Shown here piece by piece: positions 17,201 through 25,267 of a stretch of 55,486 nucleotides of DNA. The stretch covers positions 1-55,486 of the forward strand of contig JAZONR010000076.1 in assembly GCA_045654645.1 (NCBI GenBank). Reading direction: 5' to 3'. The first letter of the stretch is position 1, and each line of letters opens with the position of its first letter. The translations under genes were made by a program, and so were the position numbers. The notes beneath the pieces were generated by a model. It was given only the letters and a program-made list of their open reading frames with translations, made no database searches and was not told the DNA's origin. This DNA is from HGM04593 sp045654645. Lineage in GTDB: Bacteria; Bacteroidota; Bacteroidia; Bacteroidales; Bacteroidaceae.

Positions 17201-19226
17201 ATCGACATACACAATCACAGCACCCCAGGGGTGGATGGTTGCAGCCATTCGCTTTGATTATGTGAACACCGACACCGGCACTCACACATTGAGTCTTGAA
17301 ATAGACGGCAAGACATATACAAGTTCCTCCACGAAGAACAGCCTTGACATAACTGTATCGAACCCAATGCAGTCATTTTCTTTTGTGCAGAAAGGTGCCA
17401 ACAAGGGTATCACCTTCAGTAATTTTTTCGTAACATTGGGGGTGGACAAAAGAGCGCCTAAGTTTGTGCGTGAAATATTCGTAACTGAAAGAGGTGGCAT
17501 CCCTTATCGCATCCCCGCCATTGCAATGGCAAAGAACGGAAATCTTATAGCCGTGGCAGACTATCGCCATAGCGGTGCAGACATTGGAGTCGTAAACAAT
17601 GGGCGCATAGACCTGCACGCACGCATAAGCAACGACAACGGCGACAATTGGGGCAGCCGTTTTTCTATTATTGACGGACAGGGTGCAAATTCGCCCGACT
17701 TTATGCACGTGGGCTTTGGAGACCCGGCAATTGTTGCCGACCGCGAAAGCAACCGTGTGCTTGTGCTTAGCTGCGCCGGCAACGTATCGTTCCAAAATGG
17801 AACACGCAACAACCACCAAAACATAGCCCGTTTCTATAGCGAGGACAACGGTGCCACCTGGAGCGAGCCTGTGGACATCGCCGAGAGCATCTACTCAATG
17901 TGGGACAACAGCAGCCAAGGACCGGTTATGGCAATGTTCGTGGGCTCGGGCAAAATACACCAGAGCCGATTTGTGAAGATAAACGACTACTATCGTCTCT
18001 ATTGCGCCGTGCTGCTGAAGAACAAGAATGCTGCATACACCAACTTTGTTCTCTACAGCGACGACTTCGGTGGCAGCTGGAAGGTGCTGGGCGGCGTGGA
18101 GAGTGCACCAATACCAAGCGGCGGCGATGAGCCTAAGGTTGAGGAGTTGCCAAACGGCAATGTGATAATAAGTTCACGCATCAGCGGCGGACGCGATTAC
18201 AACATCTTCACTTTTACCGACAAGGAGAAGGCCGAGGGCTCGTGGGGCACACGCGCAACATCAAACGCAAACAATAGCGGCGTGGTTGCACAAGGTAACT
18301 CCTGCAACGGCGAGATTATGATTATACCCGTTGTGCGCAACGAGGACAACAAGGAGATGTGGCTGGCATTGCAGTCGCTGCCTTTTGGCAATGGACGCGC
18401 AAATGTGGGCATATACTACAAGGAGCTTGCTTCGGAAGAGGACTATAACATCCCTGCCAACTTTGCAAAGGAGTGGGACGGACGCTTTCAGGTCTCTTCT
18501 TTAGGCTCGGCCTACTCTACTATGTGCTTTGACAAGGACTCCACTATTACGTTCCTTTACGAGGAGAGCACATACGGCGCCGACTACACTATTATCTACA
18601 AGAACTACACCATTGAGCAGATTACCAATGAACGCTATTCGGTGCTAAAAGAGTGGGAAGAGGCCGAGCCCGAGGAGCCTGCTGTTATAACAGGCCCTTT
18701 CTATCGCATAAAATCTGTTGCCCACAACAAATACCTTCACATTGAGGCGTTCAATGCCAATAATGCATCGGGGCCGAAAGGTTCGGTGGGTATTGCCGAC
18801 TATGCCGATGACAACAGGCAGATATTCGCCCTGGTGGATGCCGGCAACGACAAGGTGTACTTTGCTTCAAAAGAGGGTTACTACATTGTGTGCCGCAAAT
18901 GGAACATTGACGCAAGCAACACCGGCGAGAAATCGCCTCTTGGGTTGGAATACAAGAATGAGACCGAGTTCTACATAACCAACGGAGAGCACTATTTCAA
19001 GATTGGAGAGGTTGATAAGCAGGATGATGTCTACTACCCCTACTGCGACGCCACATTCAGTGCTGCCGAGTTGTGGGTGCTTGAGGATGCCGACAAGGAT
19101 ACCGGCATTGAGAGTGTCAAGAATGAGAATTACATAAAAGGTATCTATGACCTTCAAGGTCGCAAGGTGCAGAAAGCGGTAAAAGGTTTCTATATTATCG
19201 ATGGCAAGAAGTATTTTGTGAGATAA
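14286..19226 (+). CDS. Bifunctional GH20 beta-N-acetylhexosaminidase / GH33 sialidase
   Basis: 1646 residues with a signal peptide (ends LPQATQA). Order: GH20b-type domain about 25-135; GH20 catalytic barrel about 150-430 with WHMTENQAWRFEV, VVIPEIDMPGHSAAF and the catalytic Asp290-Glu291 pair in HIGGDE; beta-sandwich about 460-680; helical FIVAR-like linker about 685-765; ricin-like trefoil about 770-900; a beta-sandwich about 915-1055; GH33 six-blade propeller about 1060-1445 with YRIP (1074-1077), Asp boxes near 1116, 1185 and 1258, and acid Glu candidates in the EELPNGN region. A second trefoil-like domain (about 1470-1590) and a T9SS-like tail (YDLQGRKVQ...GFYIIDGKK) close it. It should remove terminal sialic acid and N-acetylhexosamine from host glycans outside the cell. 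It has its own promoter and terminator. Confidence 0.92.
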   Translation: MKRFFASALIAMALCLPQATQAKVNHLLPKPQKVEISGGNAFALGRPVTITDPTNCALLQEFFTNNGCTIAEGGTPVRVTIVNSIEGSYDYALYGYENEAYSLDITADAIEIKAVTATGVIRAAQTLAQLAEGYKETRALEALKMTDWPAFKLRGYMHDVGRSFITADELIKQIELFSRFKINTFHWHMTENQAWRFEVKAYPQLTSDASMTRFAGKYYTQEQCKAVMAAAKKHGVVVIPEIDMPGHSAAFERAMGFNMQSNEGKAVLKKVIDEVVEVFADAPYIHIGGDEVSTTAAYLNEMIAYVESKGKKAGIWNRINGINQADLNASITQMWATSGTLAPGKPNIDCRYNYTNHFDVFADLVGIYKSNIYYRQQGDPEVAGTLSCAWNDRKTPTQEDIIIQNNVYANTLASGERAWIGGGEQYIEKGGTTLPNSGKEYEEFTDFERRFLFHKARSLKNEPIAYVKQTNVRWKITDPFPNGGNSATVFAPEADGLDAEAQMKESYEYNGTTYGTGMATGAGIYLRHTWGNNTIPTYFGTTNHSNVTSYAWTYIYSETAQTVGAQIEFQNYGRSEQDKAPDTDKWDRKGSDIWLNGERIAPPAWDNAGKGINNEVDLKNENFTARKPIAVNLKAGWNKVFIKLPYVGASNVRLNKWMFTFVLTDLEGKNAVEGLIYSPNKRMDESAEILAAAISEAKKYVAGITGDALGLYNPSLANELNNTISAIELTLDNVMTSEERKQQIEELNAALEAFKAALATATPNGPKAGSYYTMCTPQRANRYATSNGAGAEMTGNATVTDASKWQFVLRADGKYNIVNYADKTYVSPNSSNNTALRTQTAEPNTGWELKPAATQGLSIIVSGNVQFNQTNSGLGYKIYNWGDGTNTSDSGCQYLLEEVEVTEPGGGEVIEGETMEAEILASKGTFTASNDNKTWHSRWESNELQGFSFSASANNMTTSGDNIAGYSGLSQSSTYTITAPQGWMVAAIRFDYVNTDTGTHTLSLEIDGKTYTSSSTKNSLDITVSNPMQSFSFVQKGANKGITFSNFFVTLGVDKRAPKFVREIFVTERGGIPYRIPAIAMAKNGNLIAVADYRHSGADIGVVNNGRIDLHARISNDNGDNWGSRFSIIDGQGANSPDFMHVGFGDPAIVADRESNRVLVLSCAGNVSFQNGTRNNHQNIARFYSEDNGATWSEPVDIAESIYSMWDNSSQGPVMAMFVGSGKIHQSRFVKINDYYRLYCAVLLKNKNAAYTNFVLYSDDFGGSWKVLGGVESAPIPSGGDEPKVEELPNGNVIISSRISGGRDYNIFTFTDKEKAEGSWGTRATSNANNSGVVAQGNSCNGEIMIIPVVRNEDNKEMWLALQSLPFGNGRANVGIYYKELASEEDYNIPANFAKEWDGRFQVSSLGSAYSTMCFDKDSTITFLYEESTYGADYTIIYKNYTIEQITNERYSVLKEWEEAEPEEPAVITGPFYRIKSVAHNKYLHIEAFNANNASGPKGSVGIADYADDNRQIFALVDAGNDKVYFASKEGYYIVCRKWNIDASNTGEKSPLGLEYKNETEFYITNGEHYFKIGEVDKQDDVYYPYCDATFSAAELWVLEDADKDTGIESVKNENYIKGIYDLQGRKVQKAVKGFYIIDGKKYFVR

Positions 19227-19251
19227 ATAAAACAATTATACTCAATTATTG

Positions 19252-19284
19252 AACGGGGGCACACTGTGTGTTGCCCGTTTTTTG
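19252..19284 (+). terminator. Terminator after the GH20-GH33 gene
   Basis: ACGGGGGCACAC and GTGTTGCCCGT pair around a short loop, followed by TTTTTT. It starts 26 bases past the stop codon. Confidence 0.75.
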
Positions 19285-19364
19285 TTTATCTTAGCAGAAA
19301 AGTTTGCACAATGATGTAACTTTAACCGTTTTTTCGTGTCTAATAGAAGATGAGACAAACTGCT

Positions 19365-22300
19365 ATGAAACGACTTATATTCCTTTTCACAATAATCATT
19401 GGCACGGCAAGTGTGGCATTGTCGCAAAACAGAGTGGACAGCATCGCTTTTAGAGCAATGCAGGTGGGCCGCGTGATGCAACAGGAGAGGGTGTTCCTGC
19501 ACTTTGACAACACAGCCTATTATTTGGGCGAGACGATGTGGTTCAAGGCATATACGACCTTTGGCATAGATGACCGCCCCAGCACCCTCAGCAAGGTGCT
19601 CTATGTGGAGCTTGTGGCGCCCGAGGGGTATGTTGTTGAGACAAAGAAGTATAAGCTGGATGAGGAAGGAAGCTGCTATGGCGAGTTTGAGCTTAACCCC
19701 TTGCTGCTGTCGGGTTACTATGAGGTGCGTGCCTACACACGCTATATGCTCAACTGGGGCAAGGATGCCGTTTTCTCAAGAGTGTTCCCTGTATTTGACA
19801 AGGTGAATGCCGATAATTGGGACTTTAGAAACCTGTTAGACAGACGTCGCGGATTTAACGAACGTGGCAAGTGGATGAGCGCTGAGCTGCCCGATGCCAC
19901 ACTCGATTTCTTCCCCGAGGGCGGAGAGCTTGTGGCGGGCATTGAGAGCCGAATTGCATACGAGTTGCGTGGCAAGGAGGGGCAATTCAGCGAGGAGAGG
20001 ATTACTATCTACGAGGGAGACACAAAGCTGTTGGAGAGCGTCCCACAGCACTATGGAAAAGGAGTATTTGTTATCACTCCAAAGAAGGACACACGCTACC
20101 GCGCCGAGGTTACAATGAGCGATGAGAAGGGAAAGAGCAAAGTGCACAAATTCAAACTGCCCGAGGTCCTTGACGAGGGTGCCACGCTGAGGGTGGAAAA
20201 TGTTGGCGACAGCATTGTGATTACAGCACAGAATAACATAGAGAAAGAGCGCAGCCTTGGCGTTGCCATACTCTACCGTGGCGCACTTGGATTCTTCAAA
20301 AAATCAAGCAGCAACGACAAGGTTGTGAGATATGCCCTTCCCAAGCAAGAGCTTCCCGAGGGTGTGAACCGCGTGGTGCTGTTCGAGAACAACCACACTC
20401 CACTGGCCGAGAGACAGTTCTTTGTGGAGCACGACAGAGTGGCCAATGGCGACCGAGGAACTGTGAAACTGAATATTACAGCCAACGGTTATCACACACA
20501 CAATCTATCTCCAAAGCCGGGCGAAAAGATTACGCTTAAACTCACACGCGACGACGGCAAGGCTATCCCTGCAGGCACCGACCTTTCGCTGACTGCTTCC
20601 GACGCTGCAGGAAGACAGGTTACATCATACAACCACAATCTATACAGCTATCTGCTGCTTGGCTCGGAGCTCAAGGGCTACATCCCCGATGCAACCCAAT
20701 ATTTCGACAGCAACAACCCCAAGCGCAAGGAGCAGCTCGACCTGCTGATGCTAACCCACGGCTGGACATCATATAACTGGCATATGCTCACACGCGAAAA
20801 AATAGAGAATATGCACCCCATTGAACGCGGCATTTCGCTCAAGGGCAAGTTCTATCAAAAACAGCGCAACACCGAGATGGGCAACTATGGCAAGGCTAAA
20901 CTGACACCGCAGAGCTATAACCTGACACGTGTGGACATACCAACGGACAGCGGCCGTGTGGAGACTACAACTTTCCGCACCGACAGCACAGGCGCCTTTA
21001 TGATTGAGTTTGATGATTTCTATGGCACACGCATTGCCTCGTTAAGCCCGCAAACGGTGTTCAAGCACAGCCAGAATATCTCCTACCAGTTTGGACTTGA
21101 CCGCTACTACTCGCCCGGTTTCCGCCTCTATGACTACTGGGAGCGTAATTTGGGCGAGGCAATGAGCAAGCAGGCCGCAGACAGCCTTGTGAGAGTGAAC
21201 CCGTTTGAGTATATGCTGTCGGCAGTTGATGTGGTGGCAAAGCGCAAAGACGAGACAAACAGCCGCCCCCCACACAGTGAAATGCGTTTCAACTACCTCG
21301 ATGAGTGGGAGTATGCCCAGGATGTAACCTTTCTCGACCAATTCGACCTGCACGAGGATGAGTTATACACAAGAATGAAGGAGGAGGCGTTGCTCTATAA
21401 AAAAAACGACAATGAAGACGAAATGGCACAAAATGTGCACAAAGTGGGAGAGGGCAAGGAGATAATCTACAACATCGGCCAAATTATGTCTGTGGGAGAA
21501 GAGGAGCGCATAATGACAAAATACATTGGCAATATGCGCCTTGGCAGCGAGGCAATAACAATTACTGTGAACCACGATTATGACCACACGCTCACTGCTG
21601 CCGATGTGGTTACAAGCGCAATGAAGCGCCACAACTATAACTGGGCCTATTGGGTGCAGCTTATGGTGGTGCTGGGCGAATATAGCCCTTATAGCGTTCC
21701 AAAACCCGATATGGAGTATCTGCGCGGGCTGGCCGACGCCGACAAGATGACAAACTTCAAGGAGTTTGTGATACGCAGCGACGAGGGTACACGCAAACAG
21801 TTTGAGAACAGAGACACCCACTGGGCACCGCTTGCCCGTATGCTCGACAATAAATTAGGAATGCACAAATTCTATCTTGGCTTCCTGTCGCAGATGTATC
21901 TGTATGCAAGCGAGGGATATGACGGTTGCCCGGGTATACATCGTTTCAACAGTGCCATTATGGATGCCGGCGGCGGTGGCATAAACTACCCCATCAACCC
22001 CAACTATGTTGCCTGCCTAATACCCTATACCAAGGAGGATAGAGCCAATGGCATAGTGCCCGAATTTGCTGCCACAGGCAGCTCGCTGCGCTACACATCG
22101 GTGCAGGGATACAGCCGCAGCAAACAGTTCTACTCGCCCAACTACGGCAATATGAAGCCACAGAAAAAGGATTATCGCCGCACATTGCTGTGGGTGCCGC
22201 AGGTGAGCATCAACGACAAGGGAGAAGCTATTGTTGAGCTATACAACAGCAGCAACTGCAGCAACATTGTGGTGGATGTTGCCGGACGCCACGGCACCGA

Positions 22301-23180
22301 CTTCTACAGCAGCGACGCAACCACCACCACTCGCATTGACAACGAAAAAAAACAAAGCGCAAAAAAGAGCGTCGCCACTCCCAAGAGCGAGGAGGAGGCT
22401 CCAATGAGCGAGGAGATGAGAGCTGCCTGTGCCTATGAGCACGAAAAGGGTGTGATATACTATAACAAGGGTAACTACAAGGATGCTATACGCATCTTTG
22501 CCGAACTGGTGCAGTATAAATATGCGCCCGCGATGTTCTATGTGTCGGAGTGCTACCGCCACGGGCGCGGAGTGGCAAAGAACCCCACGCTTTCACTGAA
22601 GTTCCTTCTTGAAGCTGCGAAACGCGGTGATGCAGAGGCACAATACACCCTGGGCTGCACACTGCAAAAGGGGGAGACCGTAGAGCGCAACGACTCGCTT
22701 GCACACCACTGGTTCAACAAGGCTGCACAGCAGAGCGAGCCGCGCGCAGTAATGGAACTTGCCCACCGTTACCGCGACGGTTTTATGGTGGAGAGGGATA
22801 GCGCAAAATATGAAGAGCTTGTGGCAAAGGCTGCAAAGATGCAGGAGCCGTCGGGTCTATATGAACAGGGTGTGATTCTAAACTCCAAAGGCAAGGACGG
22901 TACAAGGTACATTGCCGCTGCTGCCGAGAAGATGCACCCCGATGCACTGCTGTATATGGTGGATTATGAGGAGGAACGCAAACAGTACAAGGCTGCCTAC
23001 CGATATGCAAAGGCTCTTTCCGAACTTGGATATCACGAGGGAACAAAGCGTATGGCCGACTACTATTATGACGGCAAAGGGGTGCCGCGCGACAGAGACC
23101 TTGCACGCGACCTCTACTTCGACGCCGCCAACGCCGGCAACAATGCAGCAAGGGAGAGAATGCAGGAGATTAGAAAATAG
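19365..23180 (+). CDS. MG2-domain envelope protein with C-terminal Sel1 repeats
   Basis: 1271 residues from the ATG at 19365, whose product MKRLIFLFTIIIGTASVALS is a clean signal peptide; an ATG five codons earlier is less likely. Residues 41-145 form an MG2 (macroglobulin) domain (ERVFLHFDNTAYYLGETMWF, KVLYVELVAPEG). The long middle matches a Bacteroidetes family of MG2 proteins that normally carry a TonB plug-like domain. The family motif GYSRSKQFYSPNY, then DYRRTLLWVPQV, lies near 910-950. From about 1020 to the end are Sel1-type repeats (YYNKGNYKDAIRIFAELVQY, GRGVAKNPTLSLKFLLEAAKRGDAEAQYTLG). It is exported, probably periplasmic or outer-membrane-associated. Function unknown; MG2 and Sel1 repeats both suggest protein-protein contact or protease handling. 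Confidence 0.8.
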   Translation: MKRLIFLFTIIIGTASVALSQNRVDSIAFRAMQVGRVMQQERVFLHFDNTAYYLGETMWFKAYTTFGIDDRPSTLSKVLYVELVAPEGYVVETKKYKLDEEGSCYGEFELNPLLLSGYYEVRAYTRYMLNWGKDAVFSRVFPVFDKVNADNWDFRNLLDRRRGFNERGKWMSAELPDATLDFFPEGGELVAGIESRIAYELRGKEGQFSEERITIYEGDTKLLESVPQHYGKGVFVITPKKDTRYRAEVTMSDEKGKSKVHKFKLPEVLDEGATLRVENVGDSIVITAQNNIEKERSLGVAILYRGALGFFKKSSSNDKVVRYALPKQELPEGVNRVVLFENNHTPLAERQFFVEHDRVANGDRGTVKLNITANGYHTHNLSPKPGEKITLKLTRDDGKAIPAGTDLSLTASDAAGRQVTSYNHNLYSYLLLGSELKGYIPDATQYFDSNNPKRKEQLDLLMLTHGWTSYNWHMLTREKIENMHPIERGISLKGKFYQKQRNTEMGNYGKAKLTPQSYNLTRVDIPTDSGRVETTTFRTDSTGAFMIEFDDFYGTRIASLSPQTVFKHSQNISYQFGLDRYYSPGFRLYDYWERNLGEAMSKQAADSLVRVNPFEYMLSAVDVVAKRKDETNSRPPHSEMRFNYLDEWEYAQDVTFLDQFDLHEDELYTRMKEEALLYKKNDNEDEMAQNVHKVGEGKEIIYNIGQIMSVGEEERIMTKYIGNMRLGSEAITITVNHDYDHTLTAADVVTSAMKRHNYNWAYWVQLMVVLGEYSPYSVPKPDMEYLRGLADADKMTNFKEFVIRSDEGTRKQFENRDTHWAPLARMLDNKLGMHKFYLGFLSQMYLYASEGYDGCPGIHRFNSAIMDAGGGGINYPINPNYVACLIPYTKEDRANGIVPEFAATGSSLRYTSVQGYSRSKQFYSPNYGNMKPQKKDYRRTLLWVPQVSINDKGEAIVELYNSSNCSNIVVDVAGRHGTDFYSSDATTTTRIDNEKKQSAKKSVATPKSEEEAPMSEEMRAACAYEHEKGVIYYNKGNYKDAIRIFAELVQYKYAPAMFYVSECYRHGRGVAKNPTLSLKFLLEAAKRGDAEAQYTLGCTLQKGETVERNDSLAHHWFNKAAQQSEPRAVMELAHRYRDGFMVERDSAKYEELVAKAAKMQEPSGLYEQGVILNSKGKDGTRYIAAAAEKMHPDALLYMVDYEEERKQYKAAYRYAKALSELGYHEGTKRMADYYYDGKGVPRDRDLARDLYFDAANAGNNAARERMQEIRK

Positions 23181-23243
23181 CCCCTGCAAACCACCCATTT
23201 TCCACAATAAATGCTAATAGAAACCTAAAAAGAGCAAAACCTC

Positions 23244-23274
23244 TTTGAAAGCAGATACATTTTTTGTTATTTTG
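23244..23274 (+). promoter_or_regulatory. Promoter of the GH109-like gene
   Basis: TTTG (23244-23247), 19 bases, TTATTTTG (23267-23274). The -7 box differs from consensus only at its second and third bases. The start codon at 23298 lies about 17 bases past the expected transcription start. Confidence 0.6.
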
Positions 23275-23297
23275 CAAGAGATAAAGAGCATACTCCA

Positions 23298-24506
23298 ATG
23301 GCCAAGGAGAAGAACATAGAGACACGGGAGAGCGTGTTGCATCTGCAATGCGAGCCTTTAGAGTGTGTGCGCATCGGCTTCATAGGCCTGGGCGTGCGCG
23401 CCAAACGTGCCGTGTTCCGTATGATGCACATTGAAGGCTGCCGCGTAACGGCACTGTGCGACCTTGTGGAGGAGAACATCATTGAGGCAGAGGCTATAAT
23501 TGCTTCACACGGTGCAGCTGCGCCCGCCACATACAGCGGCGGCGAGGGGTGGATGAGACTGTGCGAATCGCCCGAAGTGGACATTGTATATATATGCACC
23601 GATTGGGCAAGCCACGCCGACATAGCCGTATATGCAATGCAGCAGGGCAAACACGTGGCAACAGAGGTTCCGGCAGCCACATCGGTGGCCGACTGCTGGA
23701 GGCTTGTGGACACAGCCGAGGAGACACGCCGCCACTGCATTATGCTTGAGAACTGCTGCTATGATGAGTTTGAACTGTGCACTATAAATATGGTGCAGAA
23801 AGGAGTGTTTGGGGAGATTATCCACGCCGAGGGTTCATACCTCCACGACCTGCGTGAACGCATTGAGAGCAACGAAGAGGGTGGACGCAAATGGTACAAC
23901 TGGCAGGTGGAGTTTATGAAGAGCCACAACGGTAACCCCTACCCCACACACGGACTTGGCCCCGTTGCGCTGGCAATGGGAATAAACCGCGGCGACAGAA
24001 TGAAGTGCATTGTTTCCTGCTCTACAAAGCCTGTCGGCAGCAACACTCTGCGCGGGAATATGAACAGTTCGATAATAACCACCGAAAAGGGGCACACCAT
24101 TCTTGTGCAGCACTGTGTAACGTTGCCGCGCCCCTACAGCCGCTCGTTCCTGATAAGCGGCACCGATGGTTTTGCACAGAAATACCCCACCCCTTCATTT
24201 GCATTTGCCCCCGATAGCGACAACATAATAATGGGCGAGGAGTGCCGAATTCTGATGGATGAACAGCGCCATCCTTTTGTGGCTGAATACAAGGAACGCG
24301 GCTTTGAACTTTGCGGACGCCGTTGGATTGACTATGCAATGGACAGTCGTCTGATTCACTGTCTAAGAAACGGGAAGCCACTTGATATGACAGTCTATGA
24401 CGCGGCACTGTGGAGCTGCCTTGTGGAACTGACCGATATTTCGGCCAACAACGGCGGCGCCCCTGTGGAAATTCCCGACTTCACCCGAGGCAGGTGGAAC
24501 GGCTAA
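23298..24506 (+). CDS. Gfo/Idh/MocA-family protein, GH109-like (alpha-N-acetylgalactosaminidase type)
   Basis: 402 residues. The N-terminal Rossmann fold binds NAD (IGFIGLGVRAKRAVF, 26-40); ATEVPAA at 121-127 matches the family's E-x-P motif. The GH109 signature is present: MLENCCYDEFE, GSYLHDLRE, KWYNWQ, and YPTHGLGP (215-222) with His218, followed by INRGD. GH109 enzymes use bound NAD in an elimination/redox mechanism to release terminal alpha-GalNAc, as in the A blood-group antigen. Many relatives have a signal peptide; this one does not, so it would act in the cytoplasm on imported sugars or be a related oxidoreductase. It follows the MG2 gene but has its own promoter. Confidence 0.82.
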   Translation: MAKEKNIETRESVLHLQCEPLECVRIGFIGLGVRAKRAVFRMMHIEGCRVTALCDLVEENIIEAEAIIASHGAAAPATYSGGEGWMRLCESPEVDIVYICTDWASHADIAVYAMQQGKHVATEVPAATSVADCWRLVDTAEETRRHCIMLENCCYDEFELCTINMVQKGVFGEIIHAEGSYLHDLRERIESNEEGGRKWYNWQVEFMKSHNGNPYPTHGLGPVALAMGINRGDRMKCIVSCSTKPVGSNTLRGNMNSSIITTEKGHTILVQHCVTLPRPYSRSFLISGTDGFAQKYPTPSFAFAPDSDNIIMGEECRILMDEQRHPFVAEYKERGFELCGRRWIDYAMDSRLIHCLRNGKPLDMTVYDAALWSCLVELTDISANNGGAPVEIPDFTRGRWNG

Positions 24507-24593
24507 AAAGTGTAAAAGAGCTCATTTTCAAAGCATAAAGAGACCTATCTTCGTGTTTTTTTTACTACAATCGTTCACTTTTTCTTTATTAGT

Positions 24594-24624
24594 TTTGCTA
24601 TATCGTTAAAAAATGGTAATTTCG
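24594..24624 (+). promoter_or_regulatory. Promoter of the Ala/Lys repeat protein gene
   Basis: TTTG (24594-24597), 19 bases, TAATTTCG (24617-24624). An upstream in-frame ATG at 24613 lies inside this promoter, so translation must begin at the ATG at 24670, about 40 bases past the expected transcript start. Confidence 0.75.
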
Positions 24625-24669
24625 CGCTCCGTTTTTCAGGGCAAGATATTTTTTAACTATATAAAAACT

Positions 24670-25137
24670 ATGAAATTTAAATTTTTGATGTTCGCATTGG
24701 TTGTTGCTTTCGCCGCAACAGTTAATGCTCAGGAGGTTACAGAGAAGGATGTTAAGTGTGAGAAATGTGTGAACGCTGCCGCTGGCGAGAAGGCTGCTGT
24801 TAAGGGTGCAGGCGCCAAAGAGGCTGTGAAGCTTGCCGGTGCAAAGGCTGCCGTTAAGGAGGCTTGCGGCAAGGCTGCCGTAAAGGGTGCCGGTGAGAAG
24901 GCCGCTGTTAAGGAGGCTTGCGGCAAGGCTGCCGTAAAGGGTGCTGGCGCAAAGGGTGCTGGTGCTAAGGAGGCTATCAAGGGTGCTGGTGCCAAGGCTG
25001 CTGGTAACAAGGCTGACGCAAAGGCAGAGGCTAAGGCTGCAAAGGCTGCCGAGAAACAGGCTAAGGCTGCTGCAAAGAAGATTGAAAAGCAGAACAAGGT
25101 TGCAGAGAAGATGCGCAAAAAGGCTTCTAAGAAGTAA
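24670..25137 (+). CDS. Secreted Ala/Lys/Gly-rich repeat protein
   Basis: 155 residues. Signal peptide MKFKFLMFALVVAFAATVNA, then QEVTEKDVKCEKCVNAAAGE with a CxxC at Cys30/Cys33. Residues about 38-110 are low-complexity repeats: the unit KAAVKEACGKAAVKGAG occurs twice with an 18-residue period (54 bp at DNA level, 24853-24890 and 24907-24944), each with one Cys (66 and 84), flanked by shorter GAGAK motifs. The C-terminus (about 113-155) is a basic Ala/Lys helix ending RKKASKK. The composition resembles histone-H1-like tails, but the signal peptide points outside the cytoplasm. Its own promoter and terminator mark it as a real single-gene transcript. Function unknown; binding of polyanions (LPS, capsule, DNA) is only a guess. 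Confidence 0.8.
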   Translation: MKFKFLMFALVVAFAATVNAQEVTEKDVKCEKCVNAAAGEKAAVKGAGAKEAVKLAGAKAAVKEACGKAAVKGAGEKAAVKEACGKAAVKGAGAKGAGAKEAIKGAGAKAAGNKADAKAEAKAAKAAEKQAKAAAKKIEKQNKVAEKMRKKASKK

Positions 25138-25152
25138 TAAAACTTTTACAAT

Positions 25153-25197
25153 AAAAAAACAGACATCAACACGACTGTGTTGATGTCTGTTTTTTTA
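25153..25197. terminator. Bidirectional terminator
   Basis: A perfect 14-bp stem (25159-25172 with 25177-25190) around GACT, with an A-run before and a T-run after. It lies between the repeat-protein gene (+) and cstA (-), so it can end both converging transcripts. Confidence 0.9.
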
Positions 25198-25267
25198 TTG
25201 CATATAACAATGTGGCAAAAAGAAAAAGGCTTCAAGAAAGAGAGAAGCATTATAATTGAAATGCACC

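Noticed and set aside
24613..24669. N-terminal extension of the Ala/Lys repeat protein
   Set aside because: The upstream ATG lies within the promoter; the ATG at 24670 gives a clean signal peptide.
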